Below are positions 35,146 through 44,375 of a stretch of 61,551 bases of DNA, in pieces. A program made the translations under genes and the position numbers. The stretch is from assembly GCA_016927115.1 (NCBI GenBank), contig JAFGNH010000008.1, positions 1 through 61,551 of the forward strand, in the 5' to 3' direction. This DNA comes from Anaerolineales bacterium. GTDB lineage: Bacteria; Chloroflexota; Anaerolineae; Anaerolineales; E44-bin32. The stretch's first letter is position 1. Each line of letters opens with the position of its first letter. The notes under the pieces are model-generated. The model saw only the letters and a program-made list of their open reading frames with translations. It had not been told where the DNA came from and searched no databases.

Positions 35146-35166
35146 ACTTAATGGGTTGTATTAAGT
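35146..35166 (+). promoter_or_regulatory. Inverted repeat in the divergent DHOD-like/PFOR control region
   Basis: ACTTAAT (35146-35152) and ATTAAGT (35160-35166) form perfect 7-bp arms with a 7-nt spacer, 56 nt before the PFOR start. ATTAAG also occurs at 35105. This may be a regulator site, but the protein is unknown and no confident -35/-10 pair was assigned. Confidence 0.35.
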
Positions 35167-35221
35167 GTACCCGATAAAATAAAACACCGTATTTTTATGG
35201 TGCGTGAAAATAGGAGAAGCT

Positions 35222-38200
35222 ATGTCAGGAAAAATCCGTGAACGAAAACTGGTTCCCTATGATGGGAACTCGGCGGCAACCCATGTCGCCTACGCCTGCA
35301 GTGAGGTCATTGCAATCTATCCAATCACACCCTCTTCATCCATGGGTGAGATATCGGACGAGAAAGCAGCAGAGGGGCAGAAGAATATTTTCGGGACCGT
35401 CCCCCAGGTCACTGAGATGCAGTCGGAAGGTGGTGCGGCAGGTGCTGTGCATGGTGCTCTGACCACCGGCGCGCTGACCACCACTTTCACAGCCTCCCAG
35501 GGCCTGCTGCTGATGATCCCCAACATGTTCAAGATTGCTGGGGAACTCACTTCTTCGGTATTCCATATCGCCGCTCGTTCCGTTGCCGCACAGGCGCTGT
35601 CGATCTTCGGCGATCACTCTGACGTAATGGCAGCCCGTTCAACCGGCTGGGGGATGCTGGCTTCCTCAAATCCTCAGGAAATTATGGATCTGGCGATGAT
35701 TGCACATGCAGCCACGCTTGAATCCCGCATTCCTTTCCTGCACTTTTTCGACGGGTTCCGCACATCGAGTGAAATTCAGAAAATCGAAGAACTCACCTAC
35801 GACGATATCAGGGATATGATTGACGAGAAGCTGGTTTTTGAACACCGCCAGCGAGGTCTCTCTCCTGACCGCCCCTCCATCCGCGGCACCGCTCAAAACC
35901 CGGATGTGTTCTTCGCTGCCCGCGAAACAGTCAATAAATACTATCTCGCAACACCGGATATCGTCCAGAAGACGATGGACCGCTTTGCCGGAATCGTCGG
36001 GCGTCAGTACCACCTCTTTGATTACGTTGGCGCACCGGATGCCGAGCGCGTTGTTGTGCTGATGGGTTCCGGTGCCGACACCATGCATAAAGTGGTCGAG
36101 TATCTGACCGGTGAGGGCGAAAAAGTCGGCGTCCTGAAAGTGCGCCTGTACCGCCCCTTCGACAACAAATCCCTGCTGGCAGCTCTCCCGAAAACAGCAA
36201 AACGTATTGCTGTTCTTGACCGCACCAAGGAACCCGGTTCCGGTGGCGAACCCCTCTATCTCGATGTCCAGAACGCGATCAGTGAAGCTGTGGCCGGCGG
36301 TGAGATCGCCGCCGCAGATATGCCCATCGTGGTCGGCGGGCGCTTCGGCCTCGGCTCCAACGAGTTCACCCCCGGCATGGCCAAATCCGTGCTCGATAAT
36401 CTCAAACACGACAAACCACGGAACCACTTCACGGTCGGTATCTTTGACGATGTCACAAATACCAGCCTCGCCTGGGACGAAGACTTCACCGCTGATACCG
36501 GCGAAGTGCATGAAGCCATGTTCTACGGCCTCGGTTCAGACGGTACCGTTGGCGCCAACAAGAACTCCATCAAGATTATCGGTAAGGCTACCGATTACTA
36601 CGCACAGGGCTACTTCCAGTACGACTCCAAGAAGTCCGGCTCGATGACGATTTCACACCTGCGCTTCAGCCCCAAGCCGATCCGCAGTACCTATAACGTG
36701 CAGAAAGCCAACTTCCTGGCGGTGCACGCCTTCCCGTTCCTCGATCAGTTTGAGATTCTGAGCCACCTCAAGCAGGGTGGAACATTCCTGCTCAACAGCC
36801 CCTATGACAAGGATGAAGTGTGGGACCAGCTGCCCATGGAAGCGCAGCAAGCGCTGATCGACAAGGAAGCAAAGTTCTACGTGATTGACGGCTACTCGCT
36901 GGCGCGCTCTGTCGGCCTCGGCGGCCGCATCAATGTCATCATGCAAACCGCTTTCTTCAAGATCTCCGGGGTAATTCCCGAAGAGAAGGCGATGGACATG
37001 ATTGAAGCCGCCGTCGAAGATACCTACGGCAGCAAAGGCATAAAAGTAGTTGAAATGAACGTCAAAGCTGCCCATCTCGCCCTGGAACGCATTGAAAAGG
37101 TCGAAGTGCCTGCTAAGGTAACCAGCAGTGAACACATCGAAGCCCCTGTCCCGTTTTCTGCGCCTGAGTTTGTGCAGAAGGTCACCGGAGAGATTATTGC
37201 CAAACGCGGCGAAAAGATCCCCGTATCCCTGCTGCCCAATGACGGCACCTATCCTTCCGGCACAACCAAGTATGAAAAACGCAACGTTGCAATCGACATC
37301 CCGGTTTGGGATCCGGAAATCTGCACGCAGTGCAACCAGTGTGCGTTTGTGTGTCCTCATGCGGCCATCCGAACCAGAGTCTATGACGAAAGCTATCTCA
37401 AGGACGCTCCGGTAGACTGGCAGTACGTGGAAGCCAAAGGCCGTGACCTTAAAGGCCTGTACTTCACCGTCCAGGTCGCTCCTGAAGACTGCACCGGCTG
37501 CGGTAACTGCGTCCACATCTGCCCTGCTGTTGCCAAAGACGAAGAGGGCAACAAGACCGATCATCGTGCGATTAATATGGAATTTCAGGCTCCGCTCCGG
37601 GAGAAAGAAGTAGTCAAGTGGGATTACTTCCTTTCCATTCCGGATGTCGATGAATCCCTCTTCAACCGCTGGACTCTCAAAGGCTCCCAGTTCCTGCCGG
37701 TTATGTTCGAATTCTCCGGCGCCTGCGGCGGCTGCGGCGAAACCCCTTATGTCAAACTTCTGACCCAGCTGTTCGGTGAGCGGATGTTGATCGCCAACGC
37801 CACCGGCTGCTCCTCAATCTACGGCGGCAACCTGCCCACCACGCCATACACCACCCGTGCAGATGGGCTCGGCCCAGCCTGGTCCAATTCGCTGTTTGAA
37901 GATAATGCCGAATTCGGAATGGGTATGCGTCTGACTGCTGATAAACTCAGTGAAGCAGCCTTTGAATACCTGAACCGCATTTCCTGGAACGGCAGCAGTG
38001 AACTGGTCGACTCAATCAAAAGCGCTGATCTAAGTACATCCGAAGCCATCGAAGAACAGCGCGCCAGAGTCGGCGAGCTGAAGGAAGTCCTCAAGAAGAA
38101 AAAAGGCAGTGACGCCCGCCATCTGGAATCGATTGTAGACTTTCTCGTTCCCAAATCCGTCTGGATCCTTGGTGGTGATGGATGGGCATACGACATCGGC

Positions 38201-38797
38201 TACGGCGGCCTCGATCACGTGCTCGCTTCCGGCCGCAATGTGAACGTCCTGGTCATGGACACCGGTGTTTACTCCAATACCGGTGGGCAGGCTTCCAAAG
38301 CCACCCCGCGGGCTGCTGTCGCCAAATTTGCGGCGGCCGGCAAGGATATGCCCAAGAAGGATCTCGGTGCAATCGCTATGACATACGGCAACATCTATGT
38401 TGCCCAGGTGGCTTATGGCGCCAATCCGGCCCAGCTGGTGAAAGCGTTCAAGGAAGCTGAAGAGTACGATGGGCCGTCACTGATCATTGCCTACAGTCAC
38501 TGCATCAATCACGGTATTGACATGACCACCGCCACCGACCTTCACAAGGATGCGGTCGACAGCGGCTTCTGGCCCCTGTTCCGCTACAACCCTGATGCAG
38601 CTCCCGGCAAGAACCCGCTCTCACTGGATTCCAAAGCGCCCAAGGAAGATATTTCCGAGTTCATGTACAAGCAGAACCGCTTCCGCTTCCTGCGTGCCTC
38701 CCAACCTGAACGGGCAGAGAAACTACTCAAATCCATACGCGAGGATGTTGCTTCACGCTGGAAGTTTTACGAGCAGATGGCGAATCTGGATCTTTAA
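35222..38797 (+). CDS. nifJ: Pyruvate:ferredoxin (flavodoxin) oxidoreductase, single-chain
   Basis: Converts pyruvate and CoA to acetyl-CoA, CO2 and reduced ferredoxin, the central reaction of anaerobic fermentation. ATG 35222 follows AGGAG; GTG 35204 would add six residues. 1191 residues: pyruvate-binding domain I with IYPITPSSSMGE, transketolase-like domain II, gamma domain, two [4Fe-4S] sites (Cys701, 704, 707, 711 and Cys757, 760, 763, 767), and the C-terminal thiamine diphosphate domain with Cys835 and Cys838 (ACGGCGETPYVK) for the third cluster and GDGWAYDIGYGGLDHV plus NVLVMDTGVYSNTGGQ for the cofactor. Complete in length and motifs. A strong terminator follows. Confidence 0.97.
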   Translation: MSGKIRERKLVPYDGNSAATHVAYACSEVIAIYPITPSSSMGEISDEKAAEGQKNIFGTVPQVTEMQSEGGAAGAVHGALTTGALTTTFTASQGLLLMIPNMFKIAGELTSSVFHIAARSVAAQALSIFGDHSDVMAARSTGWGMLASSNPQEIMDLAMIAHAATLESRIPFLHFFDGFRTSSEIQKIEELTYDDIRDMIDEKLVFEHRQRGLSPDRPSIRGTAQNPDVFFAARETVNKYYLATPDIVQKTMDRFAGIVGRQYHLFDYVGAPDAERVVVLMGSGADTMHKVVEYLTGEGEKVGVLKVRLYRPFDNKSLLAALPKTAKRIAVLDRTKEPGSGGEPLYLDVQNAISEAVAGGEIAAADMPIVVGGRFGLGSNEFTPGMAKSVLDNLKHDKPRNHFTVGIFDDVTNTSLAWDEDFTADTGEVHEAMFYGLGSDGTVGANKNSIKIIGKATDYYAQGYFQYDSKKSGSMTISHLRFSPKPIRSTYNVQKANFLAVHAFPFLDQFEILSHLKQGGTFLLNSPYDKDEVWDQLPMEAQQALIDKEAKFYVIDGYSLARSVGLGGRINVIMQTAFFKISGVIPEEKAMDMIEAAVEDTYGSKGIKVVEMNVKAAHLALERIEKVEVPAKVTSSEHIEAPVPFSAPEFVQKVTGEIIAKRGEKIPVSLLPNDGTYPSGTTKYEKRNVAIDIPVWDPEICTQCNQCAFVCPHAAIRTRVYDESYLKDAPVDWQYVEAKGRDLKGLYFTVQVAPEDCTGCGNCVHICPAVAKDEEGNKTDHRAINMEFQAPLREKEVVKWDYFLSIPDVDESLFNRWTLKGSQFLPVMFEFSGACGGCGETPYVKLLTQLFGERMLIANATGCSSIYGGNLPTTPYTTRADGLGPAWSNSLFEDNAEFGMGMRLTADKLSEAAFEYLNRISWNGSSELVDSIKSADLSTSEAIEEQRARVGELKEVLKKKKGSDARHLESIVDFLVPKSVWILGGDGWAYDIGYGGLDHVLASGRNVNVLVMDTGVYSNTGGQASKATPRAAVAKFAAAGKDMPKKDLGAIAMTYGNIYVAQVAYGANPAQLVKAFKEAEEYDGPSLIIAYSHCINHGIDMTTATDLHKDAVDSGFWPLFRYNPDAAPGKNPLSLDSKAPKEDISEFMYKQNRFRFLRASQPERAEKLLKSIREDVASRWKFYEQMANLDL

Positions 38798-38829
38798 TCA
38801 GAAACGATATACTTCACAACACACTTGCT

Positions 38830-38859
38830 TCCGGCGCCGTCCTGGCGCCGGATTTTTTT
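38830..38859 (+). terminator. Rho-independent terminator of nifJ
   Basis: TCCGGCGCC (38830-38838) pairs perfectly with GGCGCCGGA (38844-38852) around GTCCT, followed by seven T. The T-run overlaps the stop codon end of the convergent transporter gene. Confidence 0.93.
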
Positions 38860-40675
38860 ATCCCGTTCCAAGCGGCCAGAATATCGGCAGCACCAGTAAC
38901 ACGACAAAAAACAGTAGAATAGTCAGGGGCAGGCCCACCCGCAGGAAGTCCCTGAAAGTGTATCCACCGGGCCCCATCATCAGGATATTTACAGGATGCC
39001 CCAGCGGCGTAATAAATGCCATCGAAGTTGCCAGGGCAACTCCCATTGCAAGGGTGCGCGGGTCCACCCCTGCCTGTTGAGCGGTTTGAATAGCAATAGG
39101 AGCAATGACTGCCGAAACTGCAGCGCCTTTCATGGCCTGGGAAAGCAGCACGGTTACTACCAGCAAGCCCAACAGCAGTGCCTTTGGGCCAAACGGGCCT
39201 AAAATATTAATCAAAACATGTGCAAACAACGCGGTTGCCCCGGTTTTTGTCATTGCCAGCCCAAGCGGCAGCATCCCCGCTACAAGGAATACGATACGCC
39301 ATTCGATCTTCCGGTACGCCTGCTCTAGCGACAGCACTTTCAGGACAACCATTGTCAGGGCTCCTGCCAGCATTACCTCCCCCACTGAAAAGATACCCAG
39401 CGAAGCCGTAAGAATCGTTACAAGAAAAATGGCGAGTGCGAGTATCTGCTTGCTGTTTATCCTGCGTACAGGTATTTCTTCTTTGGTGAGCACTATCATT
39501 TCTGGTGATAAATACAGCAGGGGCAGGCGATCGCGCGGCCCTTGCAGCAGCAGGGCATCCCCAAACGACAGTTTCAAATCCGTCAGTCCTGTCCGAATGA
39601 CCCTCTCTCCATTCCACACTGCCAGTACAGTCATTCCAAAAGTCTCACGGAAACGGGTTTCTTTCAGGGTGCGGCCGATAAACTGTGACCGTGGAGAAAG
39701 CACTACCTCCAGAATTCTTATCGATGAAGTCTCCAGGTCACGTTCTTGATAGGCTGGTGTCGGCTCGATTTCGAGAAATGGCTCAACATCGAGTTTGCGG
39801 AACTCCTCAAGTTTGCCCTCCAGAAGTAAAACATCTCCTTCCTGCAGCACATACTCCGGAACCGGAGCCATCACCCTTTCTCCATCACGCTCAACAGCCA
39901 TCACATTCAAGTTGTAGTAATCCCGCAGTGTGCTCTCTGCCAGGGTGCACTGCCCCAGCCGGGAACCTTCTGGAATACGGGCGCGAAAGAGCCGTGCTTG
40001 AAGGTGATAGGTACTCAGCAGGTCTTCATGGGCTTTCCGGAGCACTTCTTCCCGTTCATCTTTTTTTTCTATCGGAAGCAGCTTCCGCCCCCAGAACACC
40101 ATATAGGCAATACCTGTAATAACAATCGGAAGTCCGACCGGCAGGAAATCCAACACACCGAACCCTTCGTAACCGCTGGCTTTCAGAATCCCACTGACCA
40201 CGATATTGGTCGTGGTGAATAAGGTTGCCGCGCCACCCAACAGCGTAGCAAACGCCAGCGGGATCAAAAGCCGGGAGATCTTTATGCCCGATCTCCTTGC
40301 TACTGTGGATGATGCAGGCAGCAGAATGGAAGCAACTGCAATGTTATTCATAAACAGCGACATAAAAGCGGCTGTTGCCATCAAAGCTGCAATAAGGCGG
40401 ATCTCGCTCGTCCCTGCCATACGGACAACCAGATCCCCCATCCTGTCAGCTACGCCTGTAACTTCAAGGCCATGTGCCAGCACAAAGATTGCCAGAATGG
40501 TGACAACAGCCGGATCAGAAAGGCCTGAGAATACTTCCTGCGGCATGAGTACGCGGCTGAGCCCAAGCGCAACCAGCACAAGCAGTGCCACAAGATCGAC
40601 TGTAAAACGCTCGCTGAGAAATAGAACAACAGCAGCTGCCAGTATTATGAGGGTATACATCATATCCGGGTTCAA
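38858..40675 (-). CDS. SLC13/DASS-type anion transporter with two TrkA-C domains
   Basis: 605 residues. Two membrane halves (about 5-200 and 405-600), each with a conserved SNT-like hairpin region (MSLFMNNIAVASILLP; AFITPLGHPVNILMMGPGGY), flank two cytoplasmic RCK_C/TrkA-C domains (about 225-305 and 315-400). This architecture is typical of sodium-coupled sulfate or dicarboxylate carriers; the TrkA-C domains may bind a regulatory nucleotide. The substrate is not evident. Ends inside the nifJ terminator. Confidence 0.88.
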   Translation of the reverse strand: MNPDMMYTLIILAAAVVLFLSERFTVDLVALLVLVALGLSRVLMPQEVFSGLSDPAVVTILAIFVLAHGLEVTGVADRMGDLVVRMAGTSEIRLIAALMATAAFMSLFMNNIAVASILLPASSTVARRSGIKISRLLIPLAFATLLGGAATLFTTTNIVVSGILKASGYEGFGVLDFLPVGLPIVITGIAYMVFWGRKLLPIEKKDEREEVLRKAHEDLLSTYHLQARLFRARIPEGSRLGQCTLAESTLRDYYNLNVMAVERDGERVMAPVPEYVLQEGDVLLLEGKLEEFRKLDVEPFLEIEPTPAYQERDLETSSIRILEVVLSPRSQFIGRTLKETRFRETFGMTVLAVWNGERVIRTGLTDLKLSFGDALLLQGPRDRLPLLYLSPEMIVLTKEEIPVRRINSKQILALAIFLVTILTASLGIFSVGEVMLAGALTMVVLKVLSLEQAYRKIEWRIVFLVAGMLPLGLAMTKTGATALFAHVLINILGPFGPKALLLGLLVVTVLLSQAMKGAAVSAVIAPIAIQTAQQAGVDPRTLAMGVALATSMAFITPLGHPVNILMMGPGGYTFRDFLRVGLPLTILLFFVVLLVLPIFWPLGTG

Positions 40676-41122
40676 TAGATCAGTCCGTTCTTTACAGTTT
40701 CTCGTTCAGAAAATATCCTGTGCCTGCAATCTCCAGCCTGGTCATCGTTTGGCATTGTCAGAACCAGGTTCTATATCTTTATAACAGAAAACGCAATGCA
40801 TCAGACTCGAATACGTGGGCCTGTGTAAACAAAACAGCGTGATCCCGCCAGGTATCTTAGATCCTTGCAATCACCCGGGGCTCCGGTGGTGTTTAAGCCA
40901 GTATATCGACCCGGGCGACCTTCTGCAATGAAATAGTTGAAACGAGAACTGAAACAGCTGGCGGCCAGCACTGTATCCTGCGTATCCCTCCTGCCTGCAG
41001 GCGGCTCTTCACACACCCTCCGGGTAAGGTGTAACAACCAGGAAGCCTGCCCGTTTATATGGGTACTGTACAGAAGCCATTCATGCCCGTTCTACAAACG
41101 GCAGCGCAGCACAGGGGGGAAA
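40676..41122. other. Non-coding stretch between transporter and gene relic
   Basis: About 450 nt with only short, unconvincing open frames on both strands and no tRNA-like or repeat structure that I can support. It should contain the promoter of the minus-strand SLC13-type gene. Confidence 0.4.
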
Positions 41123-41397
41123 ATGTTTCTGGGGAATAGAACAATCCATTTGGCACAGGAAAGCTCATCGCACGCGTATACCGGGACGGATCCAGTGGAC
41201 CATCTACTGGAAGAAGACTGGCTGCAGCAAACCACCTGCCAGTCTGAGCTGGACAGCTTGCGATTCCTGCCGAGTACGTGGCACCACACTCATACCACCT
41301 GATGCTGGGCAGCTTGCATGTCCAGCTGAACTATCTGCGCCGGCTGCAGGATTCTCCTTCAATGCTCACAGATGAAGGCGGATTCGAATTGGGGTAG
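41123..41397 (+). pseudogene. Short frameshifted gene relic, unknown family
   Basis: ATG 41123 follows a strong CAGGGGGG ribosome site and opens MFLGNRTIHLAQES...DPVDHLLEEDWLQQTTCQSELD. Near 41255 the protein-like reading continues in another frame as IPAEYVAPHSYHLMLGSLHVQL...LQDSPSMLTDEGGFELG before TAG at 41395. The joined product would be about 90 residues with helix-like composition. No family is recognised. It may be a decayed gene or contain a sequencing indel. Confidence 0.4.
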
Positions 41398-41572
41398 ACG
41401 GTCAGGGATTGCCCATCCGGCATTCGCATACAAGCAGGGTTGATATCTGAGGATTACTACCCGTAAGATTTTCGATCTGACGATTCGGTAAATTCTCATC
41501 TGGAAAAAAACCAACCCGGATCCAAACCCCTGGCAGATCTTTTCAATCAAACTGAAACAGATGATGGAGGCG

Positions 41573-42520
41573 TCAGGAAAGAGGGTCTCTTATTCCATTA
41601 CTTGCCAACACAGATTTGACCTCAGAATACGTTGGCACATTGCGGCCGCCACCCAGTTTCTGCACCTTGGCTGCACCCACCGCATTGGCAAATAAAGCAC
41701 AGGTTTCGAGAGAAAGCCCGGCTGTGAGTGCCCGCAGGAAGCCGGCAGCGAAGCTGTCACCAGCGGCTGTTGTGTCAACCACCGGTACCGAAAATCCCGT
41801 ATGCCGAATCACCCGGCCGTCGTCACAGTAAATCTCACAGCCGTCTGCACCGAGTTTGAGCACAACCATTGTGATGCCAAGGCCAAACAGTGACTTTACC
41901 CCCTCTGGACCGACCACAGCCAGCTCTTCTTCATTCAGTATAAGAATATCCGTCAGGGAAAGAGCTTTCAGCTGCATCTGCAATGAAAGCCCTGCATACG
42001 CCGGCCCCGGATCGAAACTGCGCAGGACCTTCGCCTCCCCTGCAGTTTCCAGTGCACGTATCGTCAGCTCCGCCAGATGCTCCTCACTGAAGCTGTAACC
42101 GGATACAAACAGCCCGCCGGCGCGTCTCAGGGCTTCTTCGTGTGCTTCCCCGAAAGTCTGGTCTTCTCCTTCCCCGAATTTGCCGACGAACGCATGATCC
42201 CCTGTCTTGTCCACCAGCACAAGTGCACGCGTGGTACTCCCGGAAGGGAATACCAGTGAAAGATCCACACACTCAGCTCGTAAAATTGCGGCGGCCTCTC
42301 TGCCCCAGATATCCGTGCCAATTGTGCCCATTGCCATGGAAGGCGCGTTCAAGCGGGCTGCCAGAATCAGGAAATTTGCCGTACCACCAGCTTCGACGTA
42401 GAACGAATCCGCCAGTTTAAAATCACCGCTGTTCACTGGCAGCTCCGGAATGCTGACAACCACATCAGCCACCAGGTCTCCAATACCGATCAGCGGGGGT
42501 ACTTCACCTGATCTTTTCAT
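41573..42520 (-). CDS. PfkB-family sugar kinase
   Basis: 315-residue ribokinase-like kinase: N-terminal IGIGDLVADVVVSIPELP and AGGTANFLILAARL, and the C-terminal signature DTTAAGDSFAAGF, whose last Asp is the catalytic base (AAGD instead of the usual GAGD). Probably phosphorylates the sugar released by the upstream glycohydrolase; ribose or a related pentose fits best, but this is inferred from context. Last gene of a seven-gene operon, 4-nt overlap with the previous gene. Confidence 0.92.
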   Translation of the reverse strand: MKRSGEVPPLIGIGDLVADVVVSIPELPVNSGDFKLADSFYVEAGGTANFLILAARLNAPSMAMGTIGTDIWGREAAAILRAECVDLSLVFPSGSTTRALVLVDKTGDHAFVGKFGEGEDQTFGEAHEEALRRAGGLFVSGYSFSEEHLAELTIRALETAGEAKVLRSFDPGPAYAGLSLQMQLKALSLTDILILNEEELAVVGPEGVKSLFGLGITMVVLKLGADGCEIYCDDGRVIRHTGFSVPVVDTTAAGDSFAAGFLRALTAGLSLETCALFANAVGAAKVQKLGGGRNVPTYSEVKSVLASNGIRDPLS

Positions 42521-43536
42521 ATACTGCGCTCCACAGCTATTTTAACCAACCCTTTCGCTGTTCCACGGAAATCGTAACGGCTGTTGACGGTTTCAAGGGT
42601 ATGGATCCAGTCCTGAGGTATAGCTTTCACACCCTTCCATGTACCTGCAATGGCACATGCAATAGCGCCCACCGTATCCGCATCGCCGGAAACAGCTGCC
42701 GAATAGCGCGCACACTGTACCGGGTCACCTTCTGCGAGCGCCAGGATACCGAATGCCGTTGGTACTGTTTCGCTGGTTGCCAGTGTGCTGCCAATCAACT
42801 CAAACAGTGTAACGATTCGATCATAAACCGGCACAGCTCGCCGGGCAATCTCAACCGCCAGCTCAATACGCCGGGGCACACTCGCTCCCAGCCATATCCT
42901 GCCGGATTCGGCACCTTGTTCACCGCCATATACACCCGCCTCAAGGACGCTGTCCAGAGACGAACCGGGGGTCAGTGCGGCAGCGATTGCAGCTGCAGCA
43001 GCAGCTGCACCGGAAATCGCCACCTGTGTAAAATGAGTGGGGGTGCAGGCTGTCACAGCATCACGGATAGCATCATCAATACGGCCCGGATTGATCAAGC
43101 CTATGGGGGAAATCCGCATCGCTCCGCCATCTGTATCACCGTTAACGCCAGTGGTATGCGGGTCTGCTCCCTGTTTCAAAGCCTGGCAGGCTCTGCGTGT
43201 GCTTGGGCCGACATAGGGGTTTACATCGCCGTCAATAAAGTCGTACCAGCTTACAATAGCTCTGGCAGCCCCCTCCACAGTAATTCCACCCTCTTCAATA
43301 ATGGAAGATGCAAGCGCCATCGCCTGTTCGGTATCATCCGTGATCTGTCCGGCTTTGAGGCCGTCGTGCGCCGGATGGCCTGGCGGGCCAGGAAGGAATG
43401 TTTCTATCCAGCCGCTGTAGTATTTCAGCGTATCCTGCGGCCTCAAATATGCCGGCATCGCAAACGCATCCCCCAGTGCCTGGCCGAATATTCCGCCCAG
43501 AATGTGCTCTGCAAGAAATTTCTCCTGATCCATCAT
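42517..43536 (-). CDS. ADP-ribosylglycohydrolase-family hydrolase
   Basis: 339 residues of the DraG/ARH all-alpha fold with two-metal site: GGIFGQALGDAFAMP near the N-terminus, QITDDTEQAMAL (about 65-76), DTDGGAMRISPIG and the C-terminal SGDADTVGAIACAIAGTWKG. Known members cut the N- or O-glycosidic bond to ADP-ribose. In a sugar-ABC operon the substrate is more likely an imported small glycoside than a modified protein. Coupled to neighbours by 4-nt overlaps on both sides. Confidence 0.92.
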   Translation of the reverse strand: MMDQEKFLAEHILGGIFGQALGDAFAMPAYLRPQDTLKYYSGWIETFLPGPPGHPAHDGLKAGQITDDTEQAMALASSIIEEGGITVEGAARAIVSWYDFIDGDVNPYVGPSTRRACQALKQGADPHTTGVNGDTDGGAMRISPIGLINPGRIDDAIRDAVTACTPTHFTQVAISGAAAAAAAIAAALTPGSSLDSVLEAGVYGGEQGAESGRIWLGASVPRRIELAVEIARRAVPVYDRIVTLFELIGSTLATSETVPTAFGILALAEGDPVQCARYSAAVSGDADTVGAIACAIAGTWKGVKAIPQDWIHTLETVNSRYDFRGTAKGLVKIAVERSI

Positions 43537-44375
43537 GCGTCCATCTTCTCCTTTTCCTGGCTTCCAACTCCATTTTCTGAGTCTTCCAGGACAAACCAGC
43601 CATACTTTCGAGCTTCAGCCAGCAGTGCATTATCAGAACCATTCCGGACGAGAAAACCATGCCGGGCAAAAAGGAGCATCTCACAGTCTCCTGCACTGTC
43701 ACCGAATGCCAGGAGGGGGTTTTTTACCCCCCGCTGCTGCAGCGCAGTCACCTTGCCGGAACCCCAGGGTGTATGCAGTTCTCCTTCACTTGTGTGGACA
43801 CCGATCACCCGGGAGCGGTGAAACCCCATCTGATCGCCGACCACCTCGCAAACAGGCTGCGGGCTTGCCGAGACAATCCAGCCATCCGCACCGGCAGCCA
43901 GTAGTTTTTTGGCAAGTGCTTTCATACCCGGTTTATACCGTGCTCCATAGGCAGATTGATAAGCAGGCCCTTTCTGCCCGTTTTCCAACCTGATACGGAT
44001 CCCGACCGGTCCACAATTAATTTTTAGAACCGCCTGTGTAACAACCCTTGCATCCTCTTCCTGCTGATCGATCCAGCAGGCTACAAAGGCATAGGCCTCT
44101 TCAAATCTGCTGTTTTCAAGCAGGGATCTATAGCGCTGGAAAGCCCGGGCAGCGTTCCCATGAAGCACAATCTCTTTCAACTGGTTTTGCTCAGAAGAAC
44201 CAGGGTGCTGAGAGGAATCCTGCAAGAAGCCGCCCATGTGATCCTGCAGCAGATAGTGGTAAAAAACCGTCTCGCCGAGATCTCCTTCCAACAATGTTCC
44301 ATCCAGATCAAAGATAACATCTTCTGATGGAAGTTCAGACCATGGAATTGGAAGCGTATCTGTATTCTGGATCAT
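43533..44375 (-). CDS. HAD-superfamily phosphatase (subfamily IB-like)
   Basis: 280 residues. Motif I VIFDLDGTLLEGD (about 20-32) holds the nucleophile Asp and the general acid; motif II VSAS; motif III lysine in GSGKV; motif IV FGDSAGDCEML. A helical cap (about 40-150) follows motif I as in phosphoserine-phosphatase-like enzymes. Within this operon it probably removes phosphate from a sugar or nucleoside phosphate. The 4-nt overlaps indicate coupled translation. Confidence 0.88.
   Translation of the reverse strand: MIQNTDTLPIPWSELPSEDVIFDLDGTLLEGDLGETVFYHYLLQDHMGGFLQDSSQHPGSSEQNQLKEIVLHGNAARAFQRYRSLLENSRFEEAYAFVACWIDQQEEDARVVTQAVLKINCGPVGIRIRLENGQKGPAYQSAYGARYKPGMKALAKKLLAAGADGWIVSASPQPVCEVVGDQMGFHRSRVIGVHTSEGELHTPWGSGKVTALQQRGVKNPLLAFGDSAGDCEMLLFARHGFLVRNGSDNALLAEARKYGWFVLEDSENGVGSQEKEKMDA

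Noticed and set aside
35666..36511. 281-residue frame opposite nifJ (also 36653-37564)
   Set aside because: Antisense to conserved PFOR domains; composition follows PFOR codon pattern.
42601..43821. 406-residue plus-strand frame opposite the glycohydrolase gene
   Set aside because: Cys/Ser-rich antisense translation of a well-conserved enzyme; no ribosome site and no family.
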